Part shown: one piece after another, positions 23,114-34,930 of the stretch
How the letters are laid out: the number at the start of each line of letters is the position of its first letter
How positions within the stretch are numbered: the first letter of the stretch is position 1
Source: Anodontia alba
Lineage: Eukaryota; Mollusca; Bivalvia; Lucinida; Lucinidae
Reading direction: 5' to 3'
NCBI GenBank assembly: GCA_964016985.1
Contig: OZ024821.1
Span: 129,541,555 to 129,605,554 of the forward strand
Length of the DNA stretch: 64,000 nucleotides
Position numbers and translations under genes: made by a program
The notes under the pieces: generated by a model
The model's database searches: none
Seen by the model: the letters and a program-made list of their open reading frames with translations, nothing else
Told to the model about the DNA's origin: nothing

Positions 23114-23394
23114 TGGAGTTGTGGCAACATTAAAAACTACCGGATGAGTGGCAAACAGGTGTAAGCTCTGATCAGACGCCGCTTTTTGCGTCATCAGGCT
23201 GATGTTTTCTGAAGTATGTCTGTTAGAATATTTAATGCTCTTTGGACATCATTTGGAAATATGTTTTAGCTTCGCGTTTTGTTCTAAATGAAAATAGTCT
23301 GATTAACCATATCTTACACTAAACCATTTGTCTTTTCTATTTCTGTGTTTTGTCTCAAGTATTTACTCTAAAATTTAAGTTATGGCCAAACTTT

Positions 23395-23452
23395 GATCAG
23401 GCCTGTAGCTAACGGGCCGATAACGGCCCGCTGTAGATTTATAAAGAATGTG
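23395..23452. repeat. GCATTCT palindrome, single arm
   Basis: Only the right half remains: ACGGGCCGATAACGGCCCGC to TTTATAAAGAATG. Confidence 0.75.
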
Positions 23453-24437
23453 GATATTTGGGATCTTCGCTACAAGTCGACGATTTCTTTAAATCCAAAG
23501 CCTAATCTGGGTCTACGCTTTTTGCATATGCCCCGACAGCCCTTTTTGACAGGTGGTGTGTATGCAGCTTCGCAAACTATATTGTTGCATATGAAGAGAC
23601 TTAATTAAACCGAGTCTCCAATTTTCGTTCTTTTATGCGTTCTTTGGACTCGTTAATAACTTGCATATGCGGACAGCGAAGGCTCAATCATTGGATACTA
23701 TTGCATCCGTCGGTTAACAAATTTTAAAGTGCTCAGTTAATTATGCAATCATAATCTTTTCAGGAAACTTCGAAATATCAAGATAGTTATTGAAAGTATC
23801 GTGATAGCTACCTAGCTATCTCGTGGCAGAAATATGCCACCATACAATCCGAATTTTGTTTTGTTTATACTTTACTCTTACAGCCAAAATATATAGGTCG
23901 TGCTTAACAAATAAACATCAATCAAAAGTACATGCGTATTCATTCGTGTGTGTATATAGCTCTACTTTTACTCAAAACAGCCAATTAATATGCATACTTT
24001 TGAAGAGAGTGAGTGAAACACAACAGCTGGTTTCCTGTTGCATCAATTGCTATAATTAACCTATTTATGCCCTCAGAGTTTATGCCCAGCGTCTCATAAA
24101 ATTGACTTTGGCAATCAGTGTAGATCCAGATCAAACAATCAGGGTCTACACTGTTTGCATTTAAGACAGGAAGTGCTATAAAACATGGTTACAATTAAAC
24201 TAACCAGACACCCATTATTTTAGAAATGAACTGGTCTATGTAGCTAATGTCGGCATAAATGGATTAATATTAGACCACTGGTCTAGAAGTTTTATCTGGG
24301 TCGCATGTTACATGTCTGTCCAAATCTCTGAGGTCCAAATATTTATGGAAAGTATGCTGTTACCAAGATTCATACCGTTGAGTTTTTGATTTTGAGTTTT
24401 GCCGAGACGGGTAGTTAACCTACTCACATAAAAACCA

Positions 24438-24470
<33 letters not shown>

Positions 24471-24782
24471 TGAAAGCTAATAATTGTTCTTGTTAGAACA
24501 AACACTTAAATCATATTCTGGATAGAGTTCTGGCACGAAATTGTCTATTTATAATGGTGCAGTGCTAAAAGATTATAACTGTTCTAAAGGATTGCTGGTG
24601 TCAACGTTCTACACGGTGACATTAAATATTAACAAATTATATTGCAAATATTTTTTTCAAGAAAACAGGCCTTGACATTTCTTGCGAATTGTTTCATCAG
24701 ATACCTCAATGGAACCGTACGCCAAGAAAGATACATTCCTCACAGTTCCGTAGCATTTGAAAATCAAGCAAAAATCATTTTA
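23453..24782. other. intron 1 of gene 2, no gene seen
   Basis: Only a loop-deleted hairpin (24113-24164) and a T-run (24441-24469). Confidence 0.5.
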
Positions 24783-25061
24783 CATTACGAAAACATGCCT
24801 ATTCAAACATATTTAAAATTTCACCACCAAAAACTGAAAGTTTTCAGATAAAAAAATCTGATATTTTTTATATTTCTGCTCAAAACATAGATTGTGGGTA
24901 CTCGTTAGAACCGCATCGATGAGGTGGTTCTAACAAGTACCCACAATCTATGTTTTTGAGCAGAAATAAGAATAATAATGTATACCCATGTAAACCCCAG
25001 TTTTACTATATAACAGTGGGGTTTAAGGGGGTCAAATTTATATAGGTACGTTTTCGTGATG
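24783..25061 (+). mobile_element. CAT element copy
   Basis: Complete; the apex has mutated (CATCGATGAGG). Confidence 0.92.
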
Positions 25062-25413
25062 AGTTTCAATCCTGGCAAACAAACTTTGAAAATAAGATCT
25101 ACTATCAGTGGCGTAGCCTGAACGGAAATATTTTTTTACGTAAACTCAGGACATATCTAATTAAAAATTCCCTATATCGCTTTCGAAATAGTGGCGGCTT
25201 TTTAAAGAGGAGATTGTGCTCTGAGAGGGAGCAAATTATTTCCTTTCAGAGCAACCCCTGTGATAAAGGAGGAAAATTATTTTCTTTTAGGCCATCTCTC
25301 TCTTTATTGCAAATATTTTTCCTGAAGCGCATGCGTAATGAGCGCTACGCCTGTGGCAAAGCAACACGTACCGATACACGTGAGCAAGGGAAAAGTATGG
25401 TATCTGAAATTCA

Positions 25414-25635
25414 GGGCCCAGTTGTTCAAAGCTAAAGACATCGTTAGTTGACGATTCGTTAAAATTTACATCGAGTGATATATGCTGAAAGTTTTTGCTG
25501 AAAAACTGTAAAAGCTACTCACATTTTTTTTCAGCAAAAAATATCAGAATATTGTGTATTGAATCCGCTATAACAGTTAACGAAATGACCCTTAACGAGT
25601 TCGTTAAGCTAACGACGCTTTGAACAACTGGGCCC
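25414..25635. mobile_element. GGGCCCAGTTGTTCAAAG MITE
   Basis: Ends GGGCCCAGTTGTTCAAAGCT and CTTTGAACAACTGGGCCC. Inside are AACGATTCGTTAAAATTTAC and an AGCTACTCACATTTTTT block. The same family as 51800-52044. Confidence 0.88.
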
Positions 25636-25725
25636 AGAATGCAAAACTGCCTAACGCAAAAGCACAAAATAAGAAACAAAACTTTTTCTCAGAATAGTAT
25701 TAAAATGCATTCTTATGAAAGACAG

Positions 25726-25832
25726 CCCAGCGGGCACACAACGTTGAAACAACGTCGATTCAACGTTGATTCAACGTCTTGACGTTATATCAATGTTGAT
25801 CGACGTTGTTTCAAAATTTTGTGCCTGCTGGG
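25726..25832. repeat. ACGTTG palindrome
   Basis: CCCAGCGGGCACACAACGTT to TTGTGCCTGCTGGG. Confidence 0.9.
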
Positions 25833-25905
25833 AGTTATCTCCCCATTCAGAATCTTACTTTGAGACCGAAAGAAGTGCCAGAACAGTTAAGATTAAAATC
25901 AACCC

Positions 25906-26530
25906 TGGTCTTTCTGGTCCCGGATATACCCTGCACCTGCAAACACGTTAGATCTAGATCAGTTGGCAGCCAATTGATTTGAATCTACAATGTTTGTTTG
26001 GGGGGAGGGGGCGGGGGTAACTTAGGGGTAATTTTGGTACGGGTGTGCGAGCCAGTATTTCAAAACCTATCCCATTCATATACCTGGCCTTTGAAAAAAT
26101 GGACCCATTCATATACTTGATCATCCAAAATGTTGACCTATTCATATACTGCCCTTTGATTTTTTGTACCTATTTTTTGCTGGTTGTTAGACAAATATCA
26201 CAGTCAATTCATGTAATACCAAGAGGATAAGCAGCCTCGAAAAATCTCTGAGCGAAAAATATGTGCATATACCAGGATGTCAGAAAAATGGGGCCTTTCA
26301 CATAGGAATCCAGAAAAATTGGGCCATTCATATACTTTTTGTTGAAAAAAAGGGGCCAATCATATACCTAGCAGTGCTGAAAAAGGGGGTTATTCGCCAC
26401 GCACATCCGTACTATGCCATATATAGGAAGTTAACCCCCCCCCCCCCCCCCAAGAGCCTGGATCAACTCATCTGATTGGCTGACAATTAAAAGTGGTCAT
26501 GATATTTTTTAATTTATTCAGCATGGCAAT
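25906..26530. mobile_element. TTAACCCT-ended MITE, split by a G-tract-ended element
   Basis: The left part (AACCCTGGTCTTTCTGG to about 25997) has half of the GATCAGTTGGC hairpin; the right part (about 26454-26530) has CATCTGATTGGCTGA and ATTTATTCAGCATGGCAA. They are the two ends of the family at 31108. The insert is 25998-26453. Confidence 0.65.
25998..26453. mobile_element. G-tract-ended element with 33-35 bp internal units
   Basis: The left end GGGGGGAGGGGGCGGGGGTA continues ACTTAG; the right end is AAGTTAAC followed by a run of C (about 26434-26450), its inverse. Inside, CATTCATATAC recurs near 26072, 26106, 26140, 26324 and (as CAATCATATAC) 26355, each with a G-rich GGRCC block and an A-rich stretch. 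No coding frame. Confidence 0.6.
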
Positions 26531-26544
26531 GGTTAATAAAAGTC

Positions 26545-26637
26545 AAACACACTCAACGTAGATTCAACGATGATTCGCCTTCTTGACGTTGAATCATCGT
26601 TGAATCGTCGTTGCTTCACCGCTGTGTGCCTGCTGGG
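26545..26637. repeat. ACGTTG palindrome
   Basis: Arms with ACGATGATTC units; the right end GTGTGCCTGCTGGG is intact and the left end decayed. Confidence 0.8.
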
Positions 26638-28054
26638 TACTTTAAAGCTAAAGCTTTAAAGCTAAACATTCGCAAGAAGTAAAATATACTAACACTTTAT
26701 TTACCACAACAAATATTTCAGCATTTGAATGAAAATAAAAGAAACTACTCGCATAACCACAGAACTAATCTAGCATTATGGAAGTAAAACGGCGATGGGC
26801 GCCGCACATTTGTACCATGCGTTTTGATTATACTAACAAACATTTTATTTTGCGACATATTTCCATGTTATTCTGTGTACATACTCAGAACATATTTATC
26901 CAATATTAGTGAAAATTTAGAAACCAATTCATTAAATATTATTTTATAAAATAATTATACTACACAATTTACTGGGACACCCCTCGTAGATAAATGATAA
27001 ATTGGACTCAATCTGGAGATTTTGACATCTCTGAGCAAGTCATATTTTTGCTATGCGTCTGTCTTTTTTGTGTGTGTATGCTAGTGTTTTGTTGTTGTTT
27101 TTTTTTTTTTTTTTTTTTTTTTTTTGGTTCGAAAAGTATGCAGATTAAAGCGAATTTAAATTTTCAGACTTGCAGACCAAACCATATACCTATGCAAACA
27201 GTGTAGATCCTTTTGAGACTGCTCATAATGTCGTCTCAATAAGACATACACTGTTTGATATTTCTGTTTTGAATTTTGACTGACATTCCTATTTGCATCA
27301 TTGGACATGTCCAAATTCAATGATTGAAACGTCCATTTTATAAATTCAGGTTGGAAGTGATTAAGGTAATCCATATTTCACTAAATTCTGGTGCGAATTC
27401 TTTCCTTTGAGAATATCCCATTTAGAAAACGATGCTATGGAGATTTTTGGTGTATGTAAAAATGATAATTATTCCGAAAACTTGTCCGTAAAGGTCAGTC
27501 TGCATGAAACGACTATTTTGGCATAACGTGAAGTTGGTATGTTGGCGGATATGTCTGCTGTCCGCAGATGCCCGGAGATGCTTGCTGTAACGCAAAATAT
27601 ATAATATAACATAACATAACATAAATTTTATTTTGACTTGAGCATGGTACAGCTCATCGCCATACAAACACATTTACAATCTGCATGAAATATAGTAAAT
27701 ATAGTAATGCAGAAATTCTACGCTTTACGTTAACACAACCGCAAAAATGTGTAGGAATATTATTTTAAAGATTTTTTTTTTTCTACTTTGCTACAGTTTG
27801 CGTCGATGTGCATGTAGAAAGTAAAAAAAATTTTCTAGGAGTGTACATTTGAATGTGGTTGCATTATGTGTACGAATCTAGGAAAAGTGTTTTTTTTTGG
27901 TTTTTTTTTTTTGCCACTACCGTCTGTCCATCTGTCCGTTTAAGGAAACTCTCTCTACGGTAAACTACGCCGCCCGTCACAACATGACACAAAGTCAAAC
28001 CGATTCCGATCACAGTGTTATTTATCTCGAAATATCGAGCAAAAACATAACTAT
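26638..28054. other. intron 1 of gene 2, no gene seen
   Basis: Contains a T-run (27098-27125), a decayed hairpin (27196-27257) and a short ATAAC repeat near 27600. Confidence 0.5.
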
Positions 28055-28066
28055 CTTACCTAATAA

Positions 28067-28375
28067 AATGCCGGCCTCGGTGGCTCAGTTGGATGCGCCG
28101 TCCGACTGGAGACCAGGAGGTCGCGGGTTCAACCCCCGCCGAGGTCGGCAACATTCTTTCGTGGAGATTGATCATGAAATATTTTCTACGGTCATTCTCT
28201 CCCTTCCGCTGATTCAAGAAGGGCAGTTGTCAGTTTCTGGCGAAAGAATGTGCACAATACTGGTGAACCGCTTAGAGGACTAAGTCTGCCCAGTAAACGT
28301 GTGGTTAGGTAAACTGACCGCGCTCGACATAACCCCATTGGGTTGACTGGGCCGTAAAACTTCAACACAAACAAA
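28067..28375 (+). mobile_element. tRNA-derived SINE with 12-bp target duplication
   Basis: The head resembles a tRNA: A box TGGCTCAGTTGG, B box GGGTTCAACCCC, a 7-bp acceptor-type pairing (GCCGGCC with GGTCGGC) and a 5-bp T stem. The anticodon arm is not tRNA-like. The body continues to GGGCCGTAAAACTTCAACAC. CTTACCTAATAA is duplicated at 28055-28066 and 28376-28387, a LINE-type target duplication. Relatives are at 45838-46130 (minus) and 51443-51730. Confidence 0.88.
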
Positions 28376-28436
28376 CTTACCTAATAACACAAAACGTAGA
28401 AATTTCTATGGTTTTGCGTTGACACTAACTCAAGTA

Positions 28437-28706
28437 TATAACGAAAACATGCCTATATAATTTTGACCCCCCACCCCCTCAAACTCCACTTTTATCAAGT
28501 AAAACTGGGGTTTATAGGGGTATACATTATTTTCCTTATTTCGTCAAAAAAACACAAATTGTGGGTACTCGCTAGAACCGCCTCATCCAGGCGGTTCTAA
28601 CGAGTACCCACAATCTATGTTTTGAGCAGGAATATAAAAAAAATCAGATTTTCATTTTTTGCTGGTAAAGTTTTCAGTGCATTTGAATAGGCGTGTTTCC
28701 GTAATG
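28437..28706 (-). mobile_element. CAT element copy upstream of gene 2 exon 2
   Basis: Complete apart from a drifted left tip (TATAACG). It is followed by an ACGTTG palindrome and then the exon at 28903. Confidence 0.88.
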
Positions 28707-28741
28707 AGAAATTTCTACATGTCCATATCTGGCGTCGTAAT

Positions 28742-28847
28742 CCAGCAAACACACAACGTCGCAAAACGTCATTACAACGTCGCTGCAAGGTCACGACGTT
28801 GCAGTGACGTTGTAACGACGTTGTTGCGATGTTGTGTGTTTGCTGGG
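28742..28847. repeat. ACGTTG palindrome upstream of gene 2 exon 2
   Basis: CCAGCAAACACACAACGTCG mirrored to GTTGTGTGTTTGCTGGG. It ends 55 nt before the exon. Confidence 0.9.
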
Positions 28848-28902
28848 AATATGCCATTATTCCTGGTACGGCTTAAGTGAAATTGTTGTTTTGTTTTCTT
28901 AG

Positions 28903-29075
28903 TGTTTGATGCCGTGGGTAAGCCTCATAGTGGAATCATTGGTAGCGTGCTAACATGGCTTGGGTCTTACGACGAATGCGTTGCCACTGAAGCCAAAGTG
29001 AATGTATCAGCGTCGGCCACTACTCCATACAAGGGACGGTACTGTATCGTTAAGTTCAAGGCAGCATTTATACAG
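28903..29075 (+). CDS. nrf-6-like: nrf-6-like gene 2, exon 2 (NRF domain)
   Basis: Acceptor TTTTCTTAG at 28902, donor GT at 29076. Two bases complete Met, then 57 codons read FDAVGKPHSGIIGSVLTWLG then SYDECVATEAKVNVSASATT then PYKGRYCIVKFKAAFIQ. The MFDxxGKxxSGxxxG...LGSYDEC and GxYCxV blocks are the diagnostic core of the NRF domain; C of YDEC and C of RYC probably form disulfides in the lumenal domain. It ends on a codon boundary. The intron before it is about 6.8 kb; a CAT element (28437-28706) and an ACGTTG palindrome (28742-28847) fill the 460 bp upstream. Confidence 0.94.
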
Positions 29076-29115
29076 GTAAAAGTATACTTTTCATTCTATT
29101 CATATTTCTAGTTGA

Positions 29116-29269
29116 CGATGATGACGATTTGGTTTTACGCCCCTTTCAATATTATTTAAGTCACATTGAGACGATGGAAGGATGATCACGAAATGTGCTG
29201 TGCAATCAAGCTTTGTATAGTTATGAACTGAATTAAGCCTTCAGCTGGATTCGAACTCAGGACCCCGTT
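29116..29269 (-). mobile_element. tRNA-like SINE of a second family (partial)
   Basis: GGTTTTACGCCCC, ATTATTTAAGTCACATTGAG and the B-box-like GGATTCGAACTCAGGACCCC. Cut by the CAT element at 29270. Confidence 0.6.
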
Positions 29270-29545
29270 CATTACGAAAACCCGCCTATTCAAATATATA
29301 GAAAAATTTACCTCCAAAAACTGAAAATTTTCAGGTAAAAAACTCTATTTTTCATATTTCTGCTCAAAACATAGATTATGGATACTCGTTAGAACCGCCT
29401 CAACGAGGCGGTTCTAACGAGTACCCACAAACTATGTTTATGAGCAGAAATAAGAAAACTAATGTATGCCCCTGTAAACCCCTGTTTTACTGTATGAAAG
29501 TGGTGTTTAAGGGGGTCAAAATTATATAGGCGTGTTTTCGTGATG
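29270..29545 (+). mobile_element. CAT element copy inserted at a SINE-like repeat
   Basis: Complete. It abuts the tRNA-like end (TTCGAACTCAGGACCCC) of the repeat at 29116-29269. Confidence 0.9.
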
Positions 29546-29548
29546 TTA

Positions 29549-29740
29549 TTGATGTGTAAACGCCGGCAAAACACTCATTATTTTAATAAATCCCGAAGGC
29601 CTTTATGAAATGTTGTTCATGTAATAATAATTATTATTATATGGAAATAGTTTCATTTTTTTATTTTATCGATATGTAAACGCCGGTGAAACTCAGAAAC
29701 TTTAATCAGCCCGAAGTGCTTTATTTTAAGTTTGTGAGTG
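29549..29740. repeat. degenerate 120-bp direct repeat
   Basis: GTGTAAACGCCGGCAAAAC ... AAATCCCGAAGGCCTTTAT recurs as ATGTAAACGCCGGTGAAAC ... AATCAGCCCGAAGTGCTTTA. The function is unknown. Confidence 0.6.
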
Positions 29741-30308
29741 ATTCGTCCGAGTTAACAGGTCGGTAAAATCCACATAAATACAATTCATTTCTTTTAATTT
29801 CTCTCAGGTCATATTTATGTCGAAAATATGGGTAAGACACCTCATTTTGAAATGTGCGAGAAAAAAGAAGTTTCCAATTTCTTCTCATTTGAGTTATCCT
29901 ATCAAATAACGCTAATTAATTGTAACTCTGATGATTTGGACAGCTATAATAGTGAATCATTTAATTAAACGATCACATCCGAGGAGCATGCGTGCAGATA
30001 TCACTCCATATCGGTACGCGAACTTGATATTACACGCGAACTCGGATGCCTTCGAAAGCTACCGTTACATGCCTTTGCTTTCGATGACATTTTAGGGCAA
30101 TGACGTCACGCATTTGTGCAGGCTCTGACTTTAAGATGACAAAATTGTTGTTTTTTAGGGGACAAATAATTGTAAGACTCAAAATATAGTCGCATAGAAA
30201 AGGTACCGATATTGGTGATTATTACTTCGTTTTGAGATACCCTAACACGGGACAATACTTGACAATATCAGTGCAGTAACCCTATAATATTCTGACAAAC
30301 AGGCCAGG

Positions 30309-30541
30309 CCCCGAGGTAATAAAATCTTTTTCATGCTCAACTCTGCTGAGCATAAAAATTTCTCTGCTAATAAATATGAAAATGCCAACAATAGTTGGCA
30401 TTTTCATTGTTATTAGCAGATAAATTTTCATGGTTAGCTAATGTTTAGCAAGAAAGTGTTGATTATTTAAGATTTATTAGCAGAAAAAAAAACATGCTAA
30501 GCTTGGTTCAGCATGAAAAAAGTTGTATTAACTCGGGGCAA
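30309..30541. mobile_element. GCCCCGAGGTAATA palindromic MITE
   Basis: Ends GCCCCGAGGTAATAAAATCT and ATTAACTCGGGGC. TTTCATGCTCA/TGCATGAAAAA arms and a perfect inner ATGCCAACAATAGTTGGCAT hairpin; TGCTAATAAAT recurs. Confidence 0.82.
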
Positions 30542-31107
30542 TGCCATATAGTGTAGACCCCTCTCAAACTGTGTGATATGCGTCCGAAACTGCCGTCCAA
30601 ACCTCACTATCATAATACGGCCCATTCCGCGAGAGAAAGGCACTTCGGGCTTTCCGTCGAATCAATCTTTTAGTGTGCATGCCCGGCCTCATAGCAAGGC
30701 CACATGTCTGGTTCTTTGGCTTAAGTTTACTGTTGGCTTGTCGCTTACGAAAGTGAACGGCATAGGTTCTGGCGAGACTACACCAATGCGCAGGCTTGCC
30801 TGAGCTCGTGCTGTTCGCATATGCTTCAAAGGATCTTTTCCCTTGACGCGACCCAAAATTATATTATTAAGCGAATTTTCAGATTTTTTTTTTCCCCCGT
30901 TTTCAAATCTGATTTTTTCCGGTCATTTCTATCAGTCTTTTGAACCATGTTTTAATGTTCTAAATAACTAAATTTTCCGCATTTTCTCCAGAATATATAC
31001 TGGAAATGTCCTGTGTTATATAGCTCTAGGTCAATCAAAGCACTGACTGTACTGATGTGTTGATTTTCTCTGAATGTAGACTGGGAACATGGTCCTGAAC
31101 GAGAACG

Positions 31108-31318
31108 TAACCCTTGTCCTGCTGAATAAATTAAGATGCCACGCCCTTTTCAAATTTTCAGCCAATCAGATCCCTTGATACAGATTGTTGCTATAAATTC
31201 ACATTCTTTATGGTAATCAGTGCAGATCCAGATCAGTTGGCTTGTTAGAAGCCAACTGATCTGGATCTTCACTGATGGCAAAGGCAGGACATATCCCGGT
31301 TCAGCAGGACTAGGGTTA
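31108..31318. mobile_element. TTAACCCT-ended MITE with hairpin centre
   Basis: Ends TAACCCTTGTCCTGCTGAA and TTCAGCAGGACTAGGGTTA. The centre hairpin is 31217-31281 (GATCAGTTGGCTT...AAGCCAACTGATC). The same family as 10879-11088. Confidence 0.82.
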
Positions 31319-31654
31319 AGATTGTTTCATTAACCCTTAACTCACTATAATTTAAGCAAACAGTACATACCCTGATCAAACACCGCGTTCTGAGGCGTCT
31401 GATCTGAGTCTGCACCTTTTGCCAATATCCAAGGCCGGGTTTAACACATTGGCTCTTTGTACGGTACTCTGACGTCACAGTGACAAGAGTAGTGCGGCTA
31501 TAAATAATCGTTACCTGGATTTCGTAGCAAATACGCGGTTTGATTTCATCGGTCAATGATAATCATGTGGACCTTAAATAACCTTAAAGAAGTTTGGTGT
31601 ATGTACACTTAGGCTGGTATGTGAACAGTCGACCCAAAAAATAACCATATACTA

Positions 31655-31920
31655 CAATGACTCGAACACCGATGACTCGTTTTTAAGTCCCTATGAAATT
31701 CTTCCGATTGCTCAAGGAAACAAATATTTAGGGATATTTCAGAGAAATTTTCTTATTTTATCATGAAAATTTAAGTTGTGTGTGCACATAATAATCGTCT
31801 TATCGAGACACTTCCAATGAATACACTCAACGAAAACATGTTGTGGGTACTTATTAGATGCGCCTCGTGATGCGCTTTGCAAGCAGTACCCATAATATAT
31901 GTTTTCGGCAAGAAATTTTG
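31655..31920. mobile_element. CAGT element relative with a CAT-like insert
   Basis: ACAATGACTCGAACACCGAT through AATACACTCAACG matches the left half of the 9128 family. From about 31825 AACGAAAACATG and TTGTGGGTACTTATTAGATG introduce a second hairpin like the CAT core. Boundaries are uncertain. Confidence 0.5.
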
Positions 31921-32170
31921 AATTTTGGCATGGTTTCTTTAATTTTTCAATTTCGGCAAGAAATAAAATTATTAGTAGAATATGGTTATGGTTACACATA
32001 TTTCTTAACCAGAGCAATCAGGTAGAAATATACATTTCACACAGGTGAATCTGGATTTATCCTGCCTTTTCAATCACTGTAGATCCAGATCAGTCGGCTT
32101 TTAAGACTAAAGCCGATTGATCTGGATCTGGACTTTTTGTCATTCAGTATGAGAATTTGTATCAACAACC

Positions 32171-32326
32171 TGGTAAAATTGGGGTTAACGAAAGTATACA
32201 TTATATTTCTTATTTCTGCGCTAAAACATAAACTGTTGGCACTTGTTAGAACCGCCTACCGTGTACACACAATCTGTGTTAAGAGTAGAAATAGGAAAAA
32301 TATCAGAATTTTTATTTGAAAATTTT

Positions 32327-32357
<31 letters not shown>

Positions 32358-32402
32358 GTGGTGAAATTTTCAGTATATTTGAATAGGCTTGTTTTCGTAA
32401 TG
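32171..32402 (-). mobile_element. CAT element copy, left end lost, 28-bp T-run
   Basis: It starts within the GTAAAATTGGGG part. The site normally reading AGTTTTTGG is a T-run (about 32330-32357). It ends 26 nt before exon 3 of gene 2. Confidence 0.85.
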
Positions 32403-32428
32403 TAATGATTCACTTCTGTTATATTTAG

Positions 32429-32522
32429 CCAACTGCTCTGAATCCAAAGGCAGAATTGTGGATTGGACTCTGTGTCCCCAATAGTTGTAATGAACATGAT
32501 ACCACCAACCTTATACAAAACC
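32429..32522 (+). CDS. nrf-6-like: nrf-6-like gene 2, exon 3 (NRF domain)
   Basis: Acceptor AG at 32427-32428, donor GTAAGT at 32523. It has 31 codons plus one base in frame 0: PTALNPKAELWIGLCVPNSC then NEHDTTNLIQN. The xxxGxCVPxSCxxxD block is conserved in NRF-6-type proteins, and its two cysteines are the expected pair. The split codon C+TA gives Leu with exon 4. A CAT element ends only 26 nt before the exon, so branch point and acceptor lie in or next to that element. Confidence 0.92.
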
Positions 32523-34487
32523 GTAAGTCAGTCAATCAACCGTAAAGTCAGAAAATATACCTACGGATATGCGCCCAGCGCAGACTCAAATCAGCTTGCT
32601 CATTCGCTCCGTCTGATCAGAATCTTCCCTGGGAGCATTTTGGATATCGAAAGATGCAAAGTTTATTCATGCAGACAACGAAGACTCTAATCAGACTGCG
32701 CTGTTGCGCAGACTGGTGAAATCCTCGATGGACGCATATATCGGAAGGTACGTTTTCTCGCACCGAGGCCCAAAGTACTTGCATTATAGTGTATTGTTTT
32801 CCTGAGAAATCTTATCGTTGCTAAAATGGTTGAATTTATAAATGTTGTAAGCAAGCGTGCAGATATCGCTCAGTATTGGCACGCTAGCTGTATTTTGCAT
32901 GCTTACTCGGATGCCTTTGAATGTTATGCTATGGTTCTGCGCGTGTACGTGTGATAATACATCGTAAACCATAGTATACTGTGTTTCTTACGCATGAAAG
33001 ATGGGAAAATGCAGTCATAATAGAGACAGTTTGCATGAAATGTCAACTTCTGTTAGCTTAAAAAAATAAGAAAAGTATCATCAAATATATTTCTGTTGAA
33101 ATGGCCCAGAAAATGGTGAATGTTAAATGAACTTCAAAATTACTTCTGCACTGAGCAACTTTCTTATTAAAAATGGCACATTCAGTTAGTTTTTGTAAAC
33201 CTAGCCGCTAGGCGTTAATGTAACAATATAGCAACAAAGCCATGTATTTGCATTAAAATAAACAGTATAATATTTTAGCTAGTCTAGTCTCTTTTCTCAA
33301 TTTTAATTGATAATACTTAGCCAGTATGTGTAATGCAGACGCTACCAAACAGACTTGAAATTTAATTTTGGGTAATGTTGGTTGGTACTTGATGCTCTAT
33401 CTTTGGTCAGGCCCACCGGAGTCTTACTGTTGGTTTTCTTTTGCTCTAGCATTTCAGTTGTTTCGTGCTGTCGAGTCCTCATCGTCGTTTCATCTCGGAG
33501 ATGTAGCACTGATGAGTTAATAAGCCTTCATGCGGACTGAACAAATTATGTGTCTAAATCGCGGCAGAAGTAAGGGCGAAGATTGTGGCCACGTAAAATC
33601 GATTTAAGCCCCTCCCCCCCCCCGCCCCCAACCTACCCCAGTGAAATACTTTTCACTGACCGTTCCAAGGCGGTTCTTCTGGCATGGTTTATTTTTGTTA
33701 TAGTTCGTCTTTGAATGTGTGTGTCGCTTACATCTTTTTGTTTTAGATAGCCATTTGGCTACTTTGTGGGAAAGTAACTGTCCGTTTGGCTTTCTGCTAG
33801 TGATGTTTCCATTAGGGTCCAGTTATTTCGTGTTTGTGTTTCTTTCCCTTTGATGTCTCCGATGGGAGGTGTAGGATAATTGTAACGATTCCTGATCATT
33901 GCCTTCCTTTCTATTTTGCCATCATTAAGAAGTTGACCATCTTTCAGTAGAAAAATAAAACTGATCAGACTTTTATTATCAGTGTAGTAGCTAGTCTTAG
34001 CTTTTTAATAAGACATAAAATCGGAGTACTATAATGGCAAGAGCTACAGCTGACCAACCAATTTTACCACACTAAGATGCTGATGTAATTTATTTTGACT
34101 GACATGTAAGTAAAAAAATACAACCAATCAGATTTTAGCAGTATTGACTGCCTGTCAGTAAGTAAAAAGGCGAATTTGAAGTAAACAAAGCCAGAAGGTC
34201 CAGCATTGCAATCAGACCAGGTGTTACCACTTTACCATACAAATATACAATAAATAAATAAATAAATAAATAAAAATAACACTCCCGTACATTTACATTT
34301 CTTAAAACAGATCAACGATGTTATTTTCTCGGCTTCGCTTCGCTTTGGGGCAGACAGTGAAAGCTCACCAAACCATGCTATAGTTTACTAACCAAAACCT
34401 CGACAATAATCATGGTTTATCTATAACTTAACAGCTGCTTTTTGCTTAAACATTCAGTCAATTGTCCTGTTGGTTATTTCATTGCAG
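32523..34487. other. intron 3 of gene 2, little recognisable content
   Basis: Two decayed GCGAAGACTC hairpins at the start, an (AATA)n array at 34248-34276 and a C-run near 33606. No exon recognised. Confidence 0.5.
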
Positions 34488-34590
34488 TAATCAGCAAGCT
34501 ACCGGTTAGCACATCATGGCTTCCGACCGATACTTCCGTGGAGTGCAAGCTAGACAGCTTGGAATATGACGCAAAGGCCATTGTGGTTAT
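34488..34590 (+). CDS. nrf-6-like: nrf-6-like gene 2, exon 4, seeding a downstream minisatellite
   Basis: Acceptor TTTCATTGCAG at 34487, donor GTAAGT at 34591. After two bases completing Leu it reads ISKLPVSTSWLPTDTSVECK then LDSLEYDAKAIVV, with two spare bases (AT) that join C of the next exon to give Ile. This is the end of the lumenal domain and the entry to the first membrane span (AIVV...). The last roughly 30 nt of this exon plus the first roughly 37 nt of the intron are tandemly repeated downstream, starting immediately at 34620. See the repeat entries and finding. Confidence 0.92.
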
Positions 34591-34619
34591 GTAAGTAAAA
34601 GGTCGTGTTCAGACGAGAA

Positions 34620-34930
34620 AGTGATTGAGAATATGATGCAAAAGCCATTGTGTTTATGTAATTAAAAGGTCATGTTCTGATGAGAGGTTGACTGAGAATA
34701 CGACACCAAAGCCATTGTGGTTATGTATATGTAAGTAAAAGGTCGTTTCCAGAAGATCGGTAGACTGAGAATATGAAGTTATCCTGGTTATGTAAGTAAA
34801 ATTTCGTGTTCATATTAGTTGGCTGTAATATGATGAAAAAGCCAGTTTGGTTTTGTAAACAAAATTTGGTGTTCAGATTAGAGGTTGGCTGATATAATGG
34901 TACTTAATCCACTGTGGTAATATAAGTAAC
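34620..34930 (+). repeat. exon/intron-boundary minisatellite, block 1
   Basis: Five units of 61-73 bp follow gene 2 exon 4 directly. Each unit copies the exon end (ATATGACGCAAAGGCCATTG, then TGGTTAT), the donor GTAAGT and about 37 intron bases (AAAAGGTCGTGTTCAGA...). Donor positions: 34658 (GTAATT), 34731 (GTAAGT), 34792 (GTAAGT), 34855 (GTAAAC), 34923 (ATAAGT). Confidence 0.92.

Noticed and set aside
28067..28150. Possible tRNA gene
   Set aside because: A and B boxes and acceptor pairing are good, but the anticodon stem does not pair and a SINE body with a target duplication follows.
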